Assembly: GCA_016720705.1 (NCBI GenBank)
Contig: JADKKB010000005.1
Span: forward strand, 620,001-684,000
Length of the DNA stretch: 64,000 nt
Origin: Chloracidobacterium sp.
Lineage (GTDB): Bacteria > Acidobacteriota > Blastocatellia > Pyrinomonadales > Pyrinomonadaceae
Direction: 5' to 3'
The notes beneath the pieces were generated by a model. That model did no database searches, was not told the origin of the DNA, and saw nothing but the letters and a program-made list of their open reading frames with translations. This document shows positions 25,366-34,483 of the stretch, in pieces. Position 1 is the first letter of the stretch. Each line of letters opens with the position of its first letter. Made by a program: the position numbers and the translations under genes.

Positions 25366-28300
25366 ATGAGCAAAAAAGCATTGTTTTCGTTAATTTTTGC
25401 GATCTCCTGCCTACTCTCGTTTAGTGCGGTATCATTCGCACAAGAGGTCACAGGATCGATCGCAGGCAACGTTCGCGACGCCAATGGCGCCGCGGTTGCG
25501 GGTGCCACCGTTACAATAACGGACCCCTCGAAAGGAAATCTCGTTGTACGTACCTTAACCACGAATGGAGACGGCCAGTTTTCCGCTCCAAATATGGCTA
25601 TCAGTACTTATAGTGTCACGGTCGAGGCCGCCAATTTCAAAAAAGCAGTCAGCACCGACATTAAGATCGACGTGGGCCAACGCCGCACGGTCGATGTTAC
25701 GCTGACGGCCGGTAATATCTCGGAAACCGTCACGGTTACTGCCGACCCGGTGAGTGTCGACCTAACGTCGCCAACTAGCGGTACGGTCATCAATGGCGAT
25801 CAGGTTCGCGAACTTTCGATCAATAACCGTAATTTCACACAGCTTATAACACTCGCTCCGGGCGTCACTAATGACCTCTCGGATCAGGTGTATCAGGGAA
25901 CAGTGAACCCGGACGGCCAGGCGAACATCGTTTCGATCTCGGTCAACGGTGCACGTTCGAGCCAAAATACCTTTACGGTTGACGGTGCGGACATCACTGA
26001 TCGCGGTTCAAATCTGACGATCCAGGCTTACCCTAGCATCGATTCGATCGGCGAGTTTCGCGTTCTCCGTTCGCTTTATCCGGCAGAGTCGGGACGAAGC
26101 GGCGGCGGACAGGTCAACGTCGTTACCCGCAGCGGTACGAACCAGTTCAGATTCAGCGCTTTCGAATTTGTTCGTAATGACAAATTCAATGCAAATTCGC
26201 CGCTCATTAACAGCCAGACCAATCCGGTTCTCGGCCGTAACGCAGACGGCAAGGCGATTCGGCCTCCATTTCGTTACAACAACTATGGATTTACGGTTGG
26301 CGGCCCCGTTTTCTTCCTGAACTTTGGCGAAAACGACAAGAGTTGGTTCCGCAGATGGGAAAAGACCTTCTTCTTCTTCTCGGAAGAGCAGCGTAAAGAC
26401 CGCCGCTCACAGACGCTGACCTCAACGGTTCCGACTGCTCAGCAGCGTGCTGCTTTCTTTACGGTTCCTATCTGTCTGCAGGCAACAGGAGCGGTTTGTA
26501 CTCTGACTCAGGCTGCAAACTCCACTTTGCCGAACGTTAATCCGGTTGCCGCACAGTACATTCAATTTGTTTACAACAATCTGCCATTGCCGAACACATC
26601 GATCGCAAACCAGTTGATCGCGGTTGCACCAAATGTCGCGGATTTTCGCCAAGAGGTTTTGAAGATCGACCACAGTTTCTCGGACAAATGGTCGATGTAC
26701 TACAGATATCAGCAGGACAAGATCCCGACGATCGATGTTAACTCGTTGTTCTCGTCAGGTTCCGGTCTTCCGGGAGTTTCGACAACGTCGACGAACTCGC
26801 CCGGCAAAACTCATACGTTCCAGACGACCTATGCTCTGACCCCGTCGCTGATCGTCGAAGCACGCTATACCTTTGGATATGGTGCGATCCTCAGCGAAAA
26901 CATCGGACTGCTTGCTCGTACACGTTCGCCGATCAATCCGCCGCTTGCTTATACGAATCAGCGTGATCGCGTTCCAACGATCAGCGGAAACGGATTTAGT
27001 GCTCTTCAGAGCTTCGGCCCGTATGACAACTTCTCCTGGAAGGCCAATACAGCCGGCTCGGCAACTTGGATCAAGGGCAATCACACGATGAAGTTTGGAG
27101 CGATGTACTCGAAGTACCGCAAGAACGAAAATGCTCTTGCCGGTAATAACGAAGGTATCTTCTCCGGATTCAACACACCGGGTGGAACTGCTAACGTCAT
27201 TGCAACCGGCGGTAATACGACCCAGCAGTTGTGGGCAAACTTCCTGATGGGAACGAACGTATCGTTCACACAGGCAAGCTACGACTACACAGCGGACCTT
27301 CGTCAAAAGGCTTTTGAAGCATTTGCTCAGGACGAATGGAAGATCCGTCGTAACATTACGCTTTATGCCGGTGTTCGATATTCGTTCTTCGGTTCGCCGT
27401 GGGACAAGAACGGACGGTTGACGAATTTCGTTCCCGAATTGTGGAATCCGGCCGCTGCTCCGGCAGTGACAGGTGCGGGTAACCGCGTGGTCGGAACCGG
27501 AAACTTCTGTAACGGAATGATCAACAACTCACAAAACAACGTTGGATTCCCGAACTGCACGACCACACAGTCGCCTTGGGGCAAGTTTATCCTGGATGTT
27601 TCCAAGAAGGACTTTGCACCTCGCGTCGGTATTGCGTGGGATCCGTTCGGCAAGGGTGATACCTCGGTCCGTATGGGCTACGGTATCTATCACGAACAGG
27701 TACTGAACGGTATGGTGCTGCAGATGATCGGACTCAATCCGCCATTCCAGCAGACGTGTTCCGTTACGGGTACCAACCTTGCTAATCCGACGCCGGGCGG
27801 TTGTACCGCAGTTGTTGCAGGAGCAGCAGCCGCAAATATCCGTTCGATTGACCCGAATTGGAAGACGCCGTATATGCAGCATTGGTCGCTGGACGTTCAG
27901 CGTCAGTTGACCAGCAAGACGGTTGTCACCGTCGGTTACTATGGTTCGAAGGGAACCCACCTGATCGGCGGTTTTGAAAAGAACCTACTCCAGCCGAATG
28001 CGGCGATCGGTCGCGGAGCTACCGGATGTGCGACCGGTGCGACATATATCGGCGGCCCGGGCGTCACGCTTGGACCGTGTATGGTCGCCGGAACCGCATT
28101 CTTGAGTTCGGCAGCAACTGCTATACTTGATCAGATCAGGCCGTACCGCGGTTATCGTTCGATCCAGGCAGTTGAGACACGTTACAATTCGAGCTATCAC
28201 AGTCTTCAGTTCTCGGGACAGCATCGCTTCGACGGTGCATCGCAGGTCAACGTAGCATACACGTGGGCTAAGAATCTGACAGATGCTCAGAACGATCGTT

Positions 28301-28983
28301 CGACCTCGCCGCAGAACACCTACGATATGAGCCTTGAAAAGGGTCGTGCCGCACTTGATCGCCGTCACGTATTGACGATCAACTATGTGTACGAAATTCC
28401 GTTCTTCAAGGATCAAAAGGGCTTTGCGGGTAAGGTGCTGGGCGGATGGCAGGCATCGGGAATTGTGACATATCAGACTGGACTTCCGTTTACGCCGACG
28501 GCGTCAGCGTTTGACGCAGCAGGACTTGGATTGATCCCGGCACTGGTCGCGGGTGCCCGTCCTAATCTGACATGTGATCCGAATGCTAATGCTTCGCATA
28601 CAGTACAGCAGTGGTTTGACACGTCTTGTTTTCAGGTTACTCCGATCAGCAGTACCGATCCGAATTTCCCGATCACGAACCGTGTTGGCGATGGCGGCCG
28701 CGGTATCATCAACGGCCCCAGCACACGCAGAGTAGACTTTACGCTTTCGAAGAACATCCGTTTCAGTGAGCGTTTTCGTCTGCAGTTGCGTGGTGAGGCA
28801 TTTAACGTGATGAACTGGACCAACTTCCGTGCTTTGAGCACAGTGGTTTGGAATGCTACGACTCGACCGACAAATATGCCGATCGGAACGAGCACCGGCG
28901 GAAACGGTTCTTCGACGTTCGGTCAGGTGACCTCGTATCGCGATCCGCGTGTTATCCAACTCGGTATCAAGCTAAACTTCTAA
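25366..28983 (+). CDS. TonB-dependent outer-membrane receptor with N-terminal carboxypeptidase-regulatory domain
   Basis: 1205 residues. A signal peptide ends at SFAQ (about 26). Residues 27-115 are a carboxypeptidase-regulatory/Cna-B-like sandwich (GSIAGNVRDANGAAVAGATVTI). Residues about 120-255 are a plug-like domain (VNGARSSQNTFTVDGADITDRG) and the remainder is a beta-barrel ending IQLGIKLNF with the terminal Phe needed for outer-membrane insertion. This is the Oar-like receptor type abundant in Acidobacteriota. No canonical TonB box was found. It lies between the namZ fusion and nagA, so uptake of wall-derived saccharides is a fair guess. Arginine is encoded mostly by CGT/CGC, more so than in its neighbours, which hints at high expression. 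Confidence 0.9.
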   Translation: MSKKALFSLIFAISCLLSFSAVSFAQEVTGSIAGNVRDANGAAVAGATVTITDPSKGNLVVRTLTTNGDGQFSAPNMAISTYSVTVEAANFKKAVSTDIKIDVGQRRTVDVTLTAGNISETVTVTADPVSVDLTSPTSGTVINGDQVRELSINNRNFTQLITLAPGVTNDLSDQVYQGTVNPDGQANIVSISVNGARSSQNTFTVDGADITDRGSNLTIQAYPSIDSIGEFRVLRSLYPAESGRSGGGQVNVVTRSGTNQFRFSAFEFVRNDKFNANSPLINSQTNPVLGRNADGKAIRPPFRYNNYGFTVGGPVFFLNFGENDKSWFRRWEKTFFFFSEEQRKDRRSQTLTSTVPTAQQRAAFFTVPICLQATGAVCTLTQAANSTLPNVNPVAAQYIQFVYNNLPLPNTSIANQLIAVAPNVADFRQEVLKIDHSFSDKWSMYYRYQQDKIPTIDVNSLFSSGSGLPGVSTTSTNSPGKTHTFQTTYALTPSLIVEARYTFGYGAILSENIGLLARTRSPINPPLAYTNQRDRVPTISGNGFSALQSFGPYDNFSWKANTAGSATWIKGNHTMKFGAMYSKYRKNENALAGNNEGIFSGFNTPGGTANVIATGGNTTQQLWANFLMGTNVSFTQASYDYTADLRQKAFEAFAQDEWKIRRNITLYAGVRYSFFGSPWDKNGRLTNFVPELWNPAAAPAVTGAGNRVVGTGNFCNGMINNSQNNVGFPNCTTTQSPWGKFILDVSKKDFAPRVGIAWDPFGKGDTSVRMGYGIYHEQVLNGMVLQMIGLNPPFQQTCSVTGTNLANPTPGGCTAVVAGAAAANIRSIDPNWKTPYMQHWSLDVQRQLTSKTVVTVGYYGSKGTHLIGGFEKNLLQPNAAIGRGATGCATGATYIGGPGVTLGPCMVAGTAFLSSAATAILDQIRPYRGYRSIQAVETRYNSSYHSLQFSGQHRFDGASQVNVAYTWAKNLTDAQNDRSTSPQNTYDMSLEKGRAALDRRHVLTINYVYEIPFFKDQKGFAGKVLGGWQASGIVTYQTGLPFTPTASAFDAAGLGLIPALVAGARPNLTCDPNANASHTVQQWFDTSCFQVTPISSTDPNFPITNRVGDGGRGIINGPSTRRVDFTLSKNIRFSERFRLQLRGEAFNVMNWTNFRALSTVVWNATTRPTNMPIGTSTGGNGSSTFGQVTSYRDPRVIQLGIKLNF

Positions 28984-29007
28984 GCATGATACTTTGATCT
29001 AGCCGAG

Positions 29008-29043
29008 AGGCCCGTAGTTCCGAGAGGATCTGCGGGTCTTTCG
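29008..29043 (+). terminator. Probable terminator after the TonB receptor gene
   Basis: AGGCCCGTAG (29008-29017) pairs with CTGCGGGTCT (29030-29039), with two G-U pairs, and is followed by a T-rich stretch (TTTCGCTTTT). It lies 24 bases after the receptor stop codon and before nagA. Confidence 0.6.
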
Positions 29044-29074
29044 CTTTTCGCCGGGAATGTGAAAAAATCGAAAT

Positions 29075-30226
29075 ATGGCATCGATCCTGATCAAAAATGC
29101 TGAGCTTTCGACATTGTCGACAAGTAAACCAGCCTCAATTCTGATCGAGAATGGCCGCATAACCAAAATCTCGACGAGCACACTCGATTCGGGGGTGGAT
29201 ATGGTCATCGACGGCACCGGGTTGACAGCGTTTCCGGGTTTTATCGACGTTCATATTCACGGGGCAGTTGGCGTGGATATTAACGAGGCAGACGCTGACG
29301 ATATGCTCCGCGTCGCGGAATTCTTAGCCGCAAATGGCATCACATCCTGGGTGCCGACGCTTGTTCCGGATTCGGACGCGAACTATCACAGAGTGATCGG
29401 TGAGATCGAAAAGCTTTGTGCCTTGCAGGGCGGAAAGCCGGTTGCACAGGCTGTGGGCGTTCATTATGAGGGCATATTTGCGAATGAAAAAATGTGCGGA
29501 GCACTGCGGCCCGAGTATTTCAAACGATTTGGCGACACACTGTCGATCGACCTGCCGCGACTGAAAAGCGGTGCACATTTGACGACCCTGGCACCCGAGG
29601 TAACTGGTGGAATCGACCTGATCCGGCTACTCGTCAGCGAAGGCTGGGTTCCGTTGATCGGGCACACAAATGCCGACGTCGCCACGCTTGATGCTGCCTT
29701 TTCGGCCGGTGCACGGCATATGACGCATTTCTATAACGCTATGACGGGCATACATCATCGCGATCTCGGAGTCGCGGGATGGGCTCTGACCAAGAGCGAT
29801 GTGACCTTCGACATTATTGTTGACGGCATCCACGTCGAGCCGCGAATGTTAAAACTGGCAGTCGATGCTAAATTGCCGGAGAACGTTTTGCTGATCAGCG
29901 ATTCGGTCGCCCCAACGGGACTCGGTGACGGCAGCTTTGAGCTCTGGGGTGAAAACGTGTCGGTCACAGCTGGTCGAACACGAAACGAACGAGGAAGCAT
30001 CGCCGGTTCGGTGATAAATATGCTCGACGCATTTCGCCAAATGTCCAAGCTCGGCTATTCAAATCGTGAATTATCTTTAATGTCGTCGCGAAATCCCGCT
30101 CGGCTTATCGGTATGGACGACCAACTCGGATCACTGGACGAAGGAAAGTGTGCCGATATCGTGTTGCTGGATGCCGACGGTTCGGTCCGACATACCATTG
30201 TTCGGGGTGTCGCCCTGCACAATTAA
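29075..30226 (+). CDS. nagA: N-acetylglucosamine-6-phosphate deacetylase
   Basis: 383 residues, amidohydrolase fold. NagA converts GlcNAc-6-phosphate, the MurQ product, to glucosamine-6-phosphate and acetate in the cytosol. Visible: FPGFIDVHIHG with the metal-site H60xH62, VHYEGIFAN with the metal-binding Glu region, VPLIGHTNAD and HMTHFYNAM carrying the two distal His residues, and the catalytic Asp in LLISDSVAPTGLGDG. A C-terminal GMDDQLGSLDEGKCADIVLLD segment closes the small beta domain. It completes the MurNAc route visible in this window; the next enzyme, glucosamine-6-P deaminase (NagB), is not present here. Confidence 0.96.
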   Translation: MASILIKNAELSTLSTSKPASILIENGRITKISTSTLDSGVDMVIDGTGLTAFPGFIDVHIHGAVGVDINEADADDMLRVAEFLAANGITSWVPTLVPDSDANYHRVIGEIEKLCALQGGKPVAQAVGVHYEGIFANEKMCGALRPEYFKRFGDTLSIDLPRLKSGAHLTTLAPEVTGGIDLIRLLVSEGWVPLIGHTNADVATLDAAFSAGARHMTHFYNAMTGIHHRDLGVAGWALTKSDVTFDIIVDGIHVEPRMLKLAVDAKLPENVLLISDSVAPTGLGDGSFELWGENVSVTAGRTRNERGSIAGSVINMLDAFRQMSKLGYSNRELSLMSSRNPARLIGMDDQLGSLDEGKCADIVLLDADGSVRHTIVRGVALHN

Positions 30227-30229
30227 AGG

Positions 30230-30255
30230 GGCCGCAGAACCGAAGTCCTGCGGCC
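30230..30255. terminator. GC-rich hairpin between nagA and the convergent Spy-like gene
   Basis: GGCCGCAG (30230-30237) and CTGCGGCC (30248-30255) form a perfect 8-bp stem with a 10-base loop. It lies just after the nagA stop and before the convergent gene end at 30280. The downstream T content is low on the plus strand, so it may act as a weak or bidirectional terminator. Confidence 0.5.
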
Positions 30256-30279
30256 GTCTCGTTCTGCAATATACTGCAA

Positions 30280-30783
30280 TTACTTAACATCTCCACCAAC
30301 CGGAGAGCCAAATCCCCTGCCAAATCCCCTGTGGCCTTTGCCGCGTCCGGCACGGTCTTGCTTAAGTTGAGCCGCCTTAGCCTTTTGCTCGTCGGTCAGG
30401 ATCGCAAAGATCTGGGCCTTTGTCTTTTCCTTTTCAACGATCATTTTGCCCATAAGAGCTGACTGCTCGGCCGCGATCGCCTCGACCTTTGCTTGATCGA
30501 ACGATCCGTCAGTACCTAGATCGGCAAGCTGTTTGCGACCGTCACGCATCTGTTGAGCGAGCGGTTCAATGCTGGTTCTGCTTGCTTCGGTTATTTCCTT
30601 GACCTTGGCTTTTTGCACATCGGTCAGGTCCAAACCCCGCAGAAACATCATCGCCATACCCGGGCCGCCGCGACGTCCGCCGAATTCGCCCATACCCCTG
30701 TGAGCGGCTCTCTGAGCCACTACAAAAATGGCGCCGCCCACAAGTACCACAACTGCTAAAATTCCAACAATTATCTTTTTCAT
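30280..30783 (-). CDS. Spy/CpxP-like periplasmic chaperone or sensor
   Basis: 167 residues from ATG 30783, chosen because GGAGA lies upstream with five-base spacing and the signal/anchor helix (MKKIIVGILAVVVLVGGAIF) begins there. After a Gly/Arg-rich linker it shows two LTxxQ motifs of the Spy/CpxP family, LTDVQ (53-57) and LTDEQ (129-133), in an all-helical domain. A basic Gly/Arg tail follows. It may bind misfolded envelope proteins or restrain the sensor kinase encoded divergently. The divergence from a CpxRA-like pair reproduces the E. coli cpxP/cpxRA arrangement. Confidence 0.85.
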   Translation of the reverse strand: MKKIIVGILAVVVLVGGAIFVVAQRAAHRGMGEFGGRRGGPGMAMMFLRGLDLTDVQKAKVKEITEASRTSIEPLAQQMRDGRKQLADLGTDGSFDQAKVEAIAAEQSALMGKMIVEKEKTKAQIFAILTDEQKAKAAQLKQDRAGRGKGHRGFGRGFGSPVGGDVK

Positions 30784-30888
30784 AAGTGTCTCCATATTTA
30801 TTATCACTGGTATCCGGCGACTTTGTTCGCCTCTAAACAGTAAGACGAAATCGACATCTGCCCGAATGTAGGACAATTGTGAGTTTGT

Positions 30889-30903
30889 GTAAAGAATTGT
30901 AAA
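30889..30903. promoter_or_regulatory. CpxR-box match in the divergent promoter region
   Basis: GTAAA-GAATT-GTAAA reads exactly as the published CpxR consensus GTAAA-N5-GTAAA. It lies in the 164-base gap between the Spy/CpxP-like gene (start 30783) and the response-regulator gene (start 30948), about 45 bases upstream of the latter. This is the expected position for autoregulation and for control of the divergent chaperone gene. Confidence 0.65.
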
Positions 30904-30947
30904 ACCGCCCCCACGGCGGACATTTATGACGTAGAATGCTTTCAGGT

Positions 30948-31637
30948 ATGAATAAGATAATCATCATCGATGACGACGAAGAGTTGTGCGAACTGGTCTC
31001 AGAATACCTGACTGTTGAGGGGTTTGACGTCTCGTCGGTCAATGACGGCGAGAGCGGATTGGCCGCGGCACTGTCGGGCGAATACGATATGGCGATTCTT
31101 GACGTAATGTTACCCAAGATGAATGGATTCGACGTTCTGAGGAATTTACGGCTCGAGTCTAAACTGCCGGTGATAATGCTTACGGCTCGCGGCGATGATA
31201 TGGAGCGGATCGTTGGACTCGAGATCGGTGCTGACGACTATTTGCCCAAACCGTTCAATCCGAGGGAACTAGCCGCTAGGCTACGCGCGATCCTCAGGAG
31301 AGCCGCCGGAGACGATGACGGGACAACTGCGTCGGAAAAGATCAACATCGACGGAGTAGAATTAGCTCCGGCATCGCGTCTGGTATCCGTTGATGGTACC
31401 GACGTTAATCTGACATCGGTCGAGTTCGAACTGCTGCGAGAACTTCTAAGTGAGGCTGGTAAGATCGTTCGGAAAGAGGATCTTAGTGAAAGCGTCCTCG
31501 AACGTAAACTTTCAGCCTTTGACCGCAGTCTGGATATGCATATCAGCAACTTGCGTAAGAAAATGGGGCCGCGGGCTGACGGAAGTGACCGTATCAAGAC
31601 GATACGGTCGGTTGGATATATTTACACTCTAGTATGA
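30948..31637 (+). CDS. OmpR-family response regulator (CpxR-like)
   Basis: 229 residues from ATG 30948; an in-frame ATG at 30936 would add four. The receiver domain (1-115) has the acidic cluster DDD (8-10), phosphoacceptor Asp52 in LDVMLPKMNG, Thr79 and Lys101 in YLPKPF. The C-terminal winged-helix DNA-binding domain (about 130-228) contains LTSVEFELLRELL and the recognition-helix segment RSLDMHISNLRKKMG, followed by IRSVGYIYTL. The ISNLRKK and GPR features are typical of CpxR. Its stop overlaps the kinase gene by four bases (ATGA). It probably regulates its own operon and the Spy-like gene through the GTAAA-N5-GTAAA site. Confidence 0.92.
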   Translation: MNKIIIIDDDEELCELVSEYLTVEGFDVSSVNDGESGLAAALSGEYDMAILDVMLPKMNGFDVLRNLRLESKLPVIMLTARGDDMERIVGLEIGADDYLPKPFNPRELAARLRAILRRAAGDDDGTTASEKINIDGVELAPASRLVSVDGTDVNLTSVEFELLRELLSEAGKIVRKEDLSESVLERKLSAFDRSLDMHISNLRKKMGPRADGSDRIKTIRSVGYIYTLV

Positions 31638-33013
31638 AGCTATTCATAAAGATCTTTTTGTGGTTTTTGGTAGCGATCGCTCTGTCGAACGTCGTCATTC
31701 TTTTTGTTACGCGTTCGTTTCAGACCGAGCCGATGATGAACCGCGTGCAACGGTCAACGCGTAACCAGATGATCGTTTACGCCGGCACCGCAACACAGAT
31801 CGCAAACGGCGAGGGCGAATCGGGCGTCAAGGCATTTTTGACCAGGCTACGCGATCTCGAGCCGCCACGTGAGGTCGATCTGGTCGCCGAGGATGGTAAT
31901 GTATGGTACGGCACCACGGACGATATTGAGGACTCACGAGAGCTGATCGGCCGGACACTGACGAGTCGGACCGCAGAGGTGGATTTTTCTAGCGAGGATC
32001 GTTCGATCGGTGCTGCACCGGTAGATTTCCCGGACGGCCGCAAATTTGTACTAGTTTTGCAATGGGAGCGGACTGGTCCGCCATCATTATTTTTTGGTTC
32101 GTGGATTGGGCTCTTTCGGCTAAGCGGATTGCTACTGACCGGTCTCGCCCTGTGCTACCTGCTTGCACTCAATTTGACCTCGCCGATCCGAAAGATAAGG
32201 GAAGCGACGCGAGGATTGGCCGCTGGTGACCTTAAGACTCGTGTCTTACCGCAGATCGGGCGCCGCCGTGACGAACTGGCTGACCTGGCTCGTGATTTTG
32301 ACGTTATGGCCGAGCGACTCGAGTCGCTCGTGACTTCGCAGGCACGGCTTACACAGGACATTTCTCACGAGCTTCGCTCGCCGCTAGCCCGTATGAACGT
32401 GGCACTCGAGATCGCAAAGCAAAAGGCAGGGCCGGATTCATTGCCGCTACTCGCAAGGATCGAGAAGGAATCGGACCGCCTCAACGAAATGATCGGCCGC
32501 ATTTTGATTCTTGCCAAGCTCGAAGGCGGTGCTGACGACCTCGAACATGAATGGATAGACCTTGCCGATCTAGTCAGTGACGTTTCAGAAGATGCTGATT
32601 TTGAAGCAAAAGCGAAAGGTAAGTCAGTTAAAATGTCGAAGATCGACGATTGCCGCGTCGTCGGTAGCGACAATCTTCTGAGAAGTGCAGTCGAAAATGT
32701 CTTGCGAAATGCCGTGCGATACACGGTGGATGGTTCGGACGTAGACGTATCGCTGGATGCCAATGCCGACAAGGCGGTCATAAAGATCGCCGATCACGGC
32801 GGCGGCGTTCCGGAGGAGGAACTCGCAAATCTGTTCAGGCCTTTTTACCGCGTAGGTGAGGCCCGCGAACGACGAACCGGGGGCATCGGTCTTGGATTGG
32901 CGATCGCGGACCGGGCGATACAGGCACACAAGGGCACTATCACCGCACGCAATAAGAACGGCGGGCTCGAGGTTGAAATAATACTTAACCGCAGCGATCG
33001 AACTAAGGCCTAG
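31634..33013 (+). CDS. Sensor histidine kinase (CpxA-like)
   Basis: 459 residues. Transmembrane helix 1 is at about 4-27, a periplasmic sensor region at 28-155 and transmembrane helix 2 at about 157-179. HAMP (180-232) follows, then a DHp domain with phospho-His245 in DISHELRSPLARM, and a HATPase domain with the N box NVLRNAVRYT, the G1 box IADHGGGVPEEE and G2 GGIGLGLAIADR. The H-box HELRSPLARMNVALEIA is close to the CpxA type. It is translationally coupled to the regulator. The periplasmic part is Asp/Glu-rich and could contact the divergent Spy-like protein; this is inferred. Confidence 0.92.
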   Translation: MKLFIKIFLWFLVAIALSNVVILFVTRSFQTEPMMNRVQRSTRNQMIVYAGTATQIANGEGESGVKAFLTRLRDLEPPREVDLVAEDGNVWYGTTDDIEDSRELIGRTLTSRTAEVDFSSEDRSIGAAPVDFPDGRKFVLVLQWERTGPPSLFFGSWIGLFRLSGLLLTGLALCYLLALNLTSPIRKIREATRGLAAGDLKTRVLPQIGRRRDELADLARDFDVMAERLESLVTSQARLTQDISHELRSPLARMNVALEIAKQKAGPDSLPLLARIEKESDRLNEMIGRILILAKLEGGADDLEHEWIDLADLVSDVSEDADFEAKAKGKSVKMSKIDDCRVVGSDNLLRSAVENVLRNAVRYTVDGSDVDVSLDANADKAVIKIADHGGGVPEEELANLFRPFYRVGEARERRTGGIGLGLAIADRAIQAHKGTITARNKNGGLEVEIILNRSDRTKA

Positions 33014-33378
33014 ACGATGCCTGCCTGTCGGGCCGCGATAAACGAGCGTATCGACAGGACAACATAGATCAGGCAAATCGCGGCCATCGCGATCTGTGAG
33101 ACGACGGCTGCGGACATCGACAACTCGCCGATCTTCGAAACCAGGCGTCCCGCCGTAAGTATAAAACCGAGTAATGCGACTGTAACTGCTACATGCATAA
33201 TATGCTTTCGCATACCCTCGCTCGCATTTGCCGCAGCACCGAGGCCGGCCAATACGATCCCGAAAAACGCAGGGATCAGGGCCGTAATACTGGCCTTTTC
33301 GTTCATCATTCCGTGAACATATCCTACTCCGCCGATAACGATCAAAATCACACCAAATATAATTGCATTAACTGGCAT
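33010..33378 (-). CDS. Small four-helix membrane protein
   Basis: 122 residues with four hydrophobic segments, at about 5-24, 31-50, 62-80 and 92-111, separated by short charged loops (MMNEKAS, SEGMRKHIM, GRLVSKIGEL). The layout resembles small TMEM14/DUF-type integral membrane proteins, but I cannot name a family. Its 3' end overlaps the convergent kinase gene by four bases. The start is preceded by AAGGAG-like sequence. No function is assigned. Confidence 0.75.
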   Translation of the reverse strand: MPVNAIIFGVILIVIGGVGYVHGMMNEKASITALIPAFFGIVLAGLGAAANASEGMRKHIMHVAVTVALLGFILTAGRLVSKIGELSMSAAVVSQIAMAAICLIYVVLSIRSFIAARQAGIV

Positions 33379-33433
33379 TCATTCTCCTTGGTTCCCGAAT
33401 GTACCTAAACGGGAACCATTTCTCCAAGTTAGA

Positions 33434-34453
33434 CTATTTACCGTTTATTACCTTCAACAGATCGTTGGACAACGCCGGATCCAGCGGCCTGAGAGACTCA
33501 TATTGCTGTCGGGCCATTACCTTATTTCCCTGCGAATTGTAAGCGAGGCCAAGGCGATAGTAGCCGCGTGGTTCACTGCTGTCGAGATCGATCGCCGCCT
33601 TAAAGTATATGACAGCATTGGCGTAATTTCGTGTCATTCTATAACTTTCGGCAAGATAAAAATTGGCATCGTACCACTTCGGGGTGATCGCCACGGATTT
33701 GAGATAAAATGGGATCGCCGACGCATATAGACCCTGATTGTATTGAATATTGCCGAGCCCATACTGACACTGGCTGTTTGCCGGTTGGAGAACGAGACAT
33801 TTCTCATATGCGGACTTTGCCTCAGGATATTTCTTTAGTGAGTTGTATGCGAGGCCGAGTTGGCGATGAAACTCAGCATTGTCACCTGCGAGTGCGAGTC
33901 CCTTATTTAACAAAGTGACGATCTCGTTCGCTTTACCTAGATATTGCAGCGTTACTGCCAACTGTAGATAACCCGGCGCGTAGTTTGGGTTGAGCTCGAT
34001 CGACGATCTAAACGCGGTCTCGGCTTCTGCATATTTCTTTTTGGACTTGTGAGCGACACCTAATTCAAAATACGGTTGGGAGTCCCGCGGACGTATCCCG
34101 ATCGCTGATTGATAAGCCAGAACAGCTTCGGAATAACGATCGTCGTAATCAAGTTCGTTGCCGAGTTGGACCCACGCTTCGAAATAGTCGGCTTTTATCC
34201 GTACAGCTTCCTGAAGCGAAAGGATCGATTCCTTGTGCATTTTTTGGTTTTGGTAACACAGTCCAAGAAAATAATAAGCGGTCGGCACGTCCTTTCGGAC
34301 TGCGATCACTGTTCGAAATTTTTCCGCAGCTTCGATATATTTACCCGCCTGCAGAAGTGCAACGCCCTCTTTGTAGACAGTGTCAACCGATTGAGAATAA
34401 ACGGCAGCCGATAAAACAAAAGTTGCCAATAGCACGATCGTAAGTCTTTTCAT
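33434..34453 (-). CDS. Exported TPR-repeat protein
   Basis: 339 residues. The signal peptide MKRLTIVLLATFVLSAAVYSQ is followed by about nine consecutive tetratricopeptide repeats, with typical A-helix/B-helix spacing (YFLGLCYQNQKMHKESILSL, AWVQLGNELDYDDRYSEAVLAY, QLAVTLQYLGKANEI and so on) through to residue 330. TPR arrays mediate protein binding; this one would sit in the periplasm. It is 30 bases downstream of the CocE/NonD hydrolase on the same strand and may share its transcript. The partner is unknown. Confidence 0.85.
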   Translation of the reverse strand: MKRLTIVLLATFVLSAAVYSQSVDTVYKEGVALLQAGKYIEAAEKFRTVIAVRKDVPTAYYFLGLCYQNQKMHKESILSLQEAVRIKADYFEAWVQLGNELDYDDRYSEAVLAYQSAIGIRPRDSQPYFELGVAHKSKKKYAEAETAFRSSIELNPNYAPGYLQLAVTLQYLGKANEIVTLLNKGLALAGDNAEFHRQLGLAYNSLKKYPEAKSAYEKCLVLQPANSQCQYGLGNIQYNQGLYASAIPFYLKSVAITPKWYDANFYLAESYRMTRNYANAVIYFKAAIDLDSSEPRGYYRLGLAYNSQGNKVMARQQYESLRPLDPALSNDLLKVINGK

Positions 34454-34483
34454 TAATTTTCTCTTCGTCTTGTGGTTTAACTA

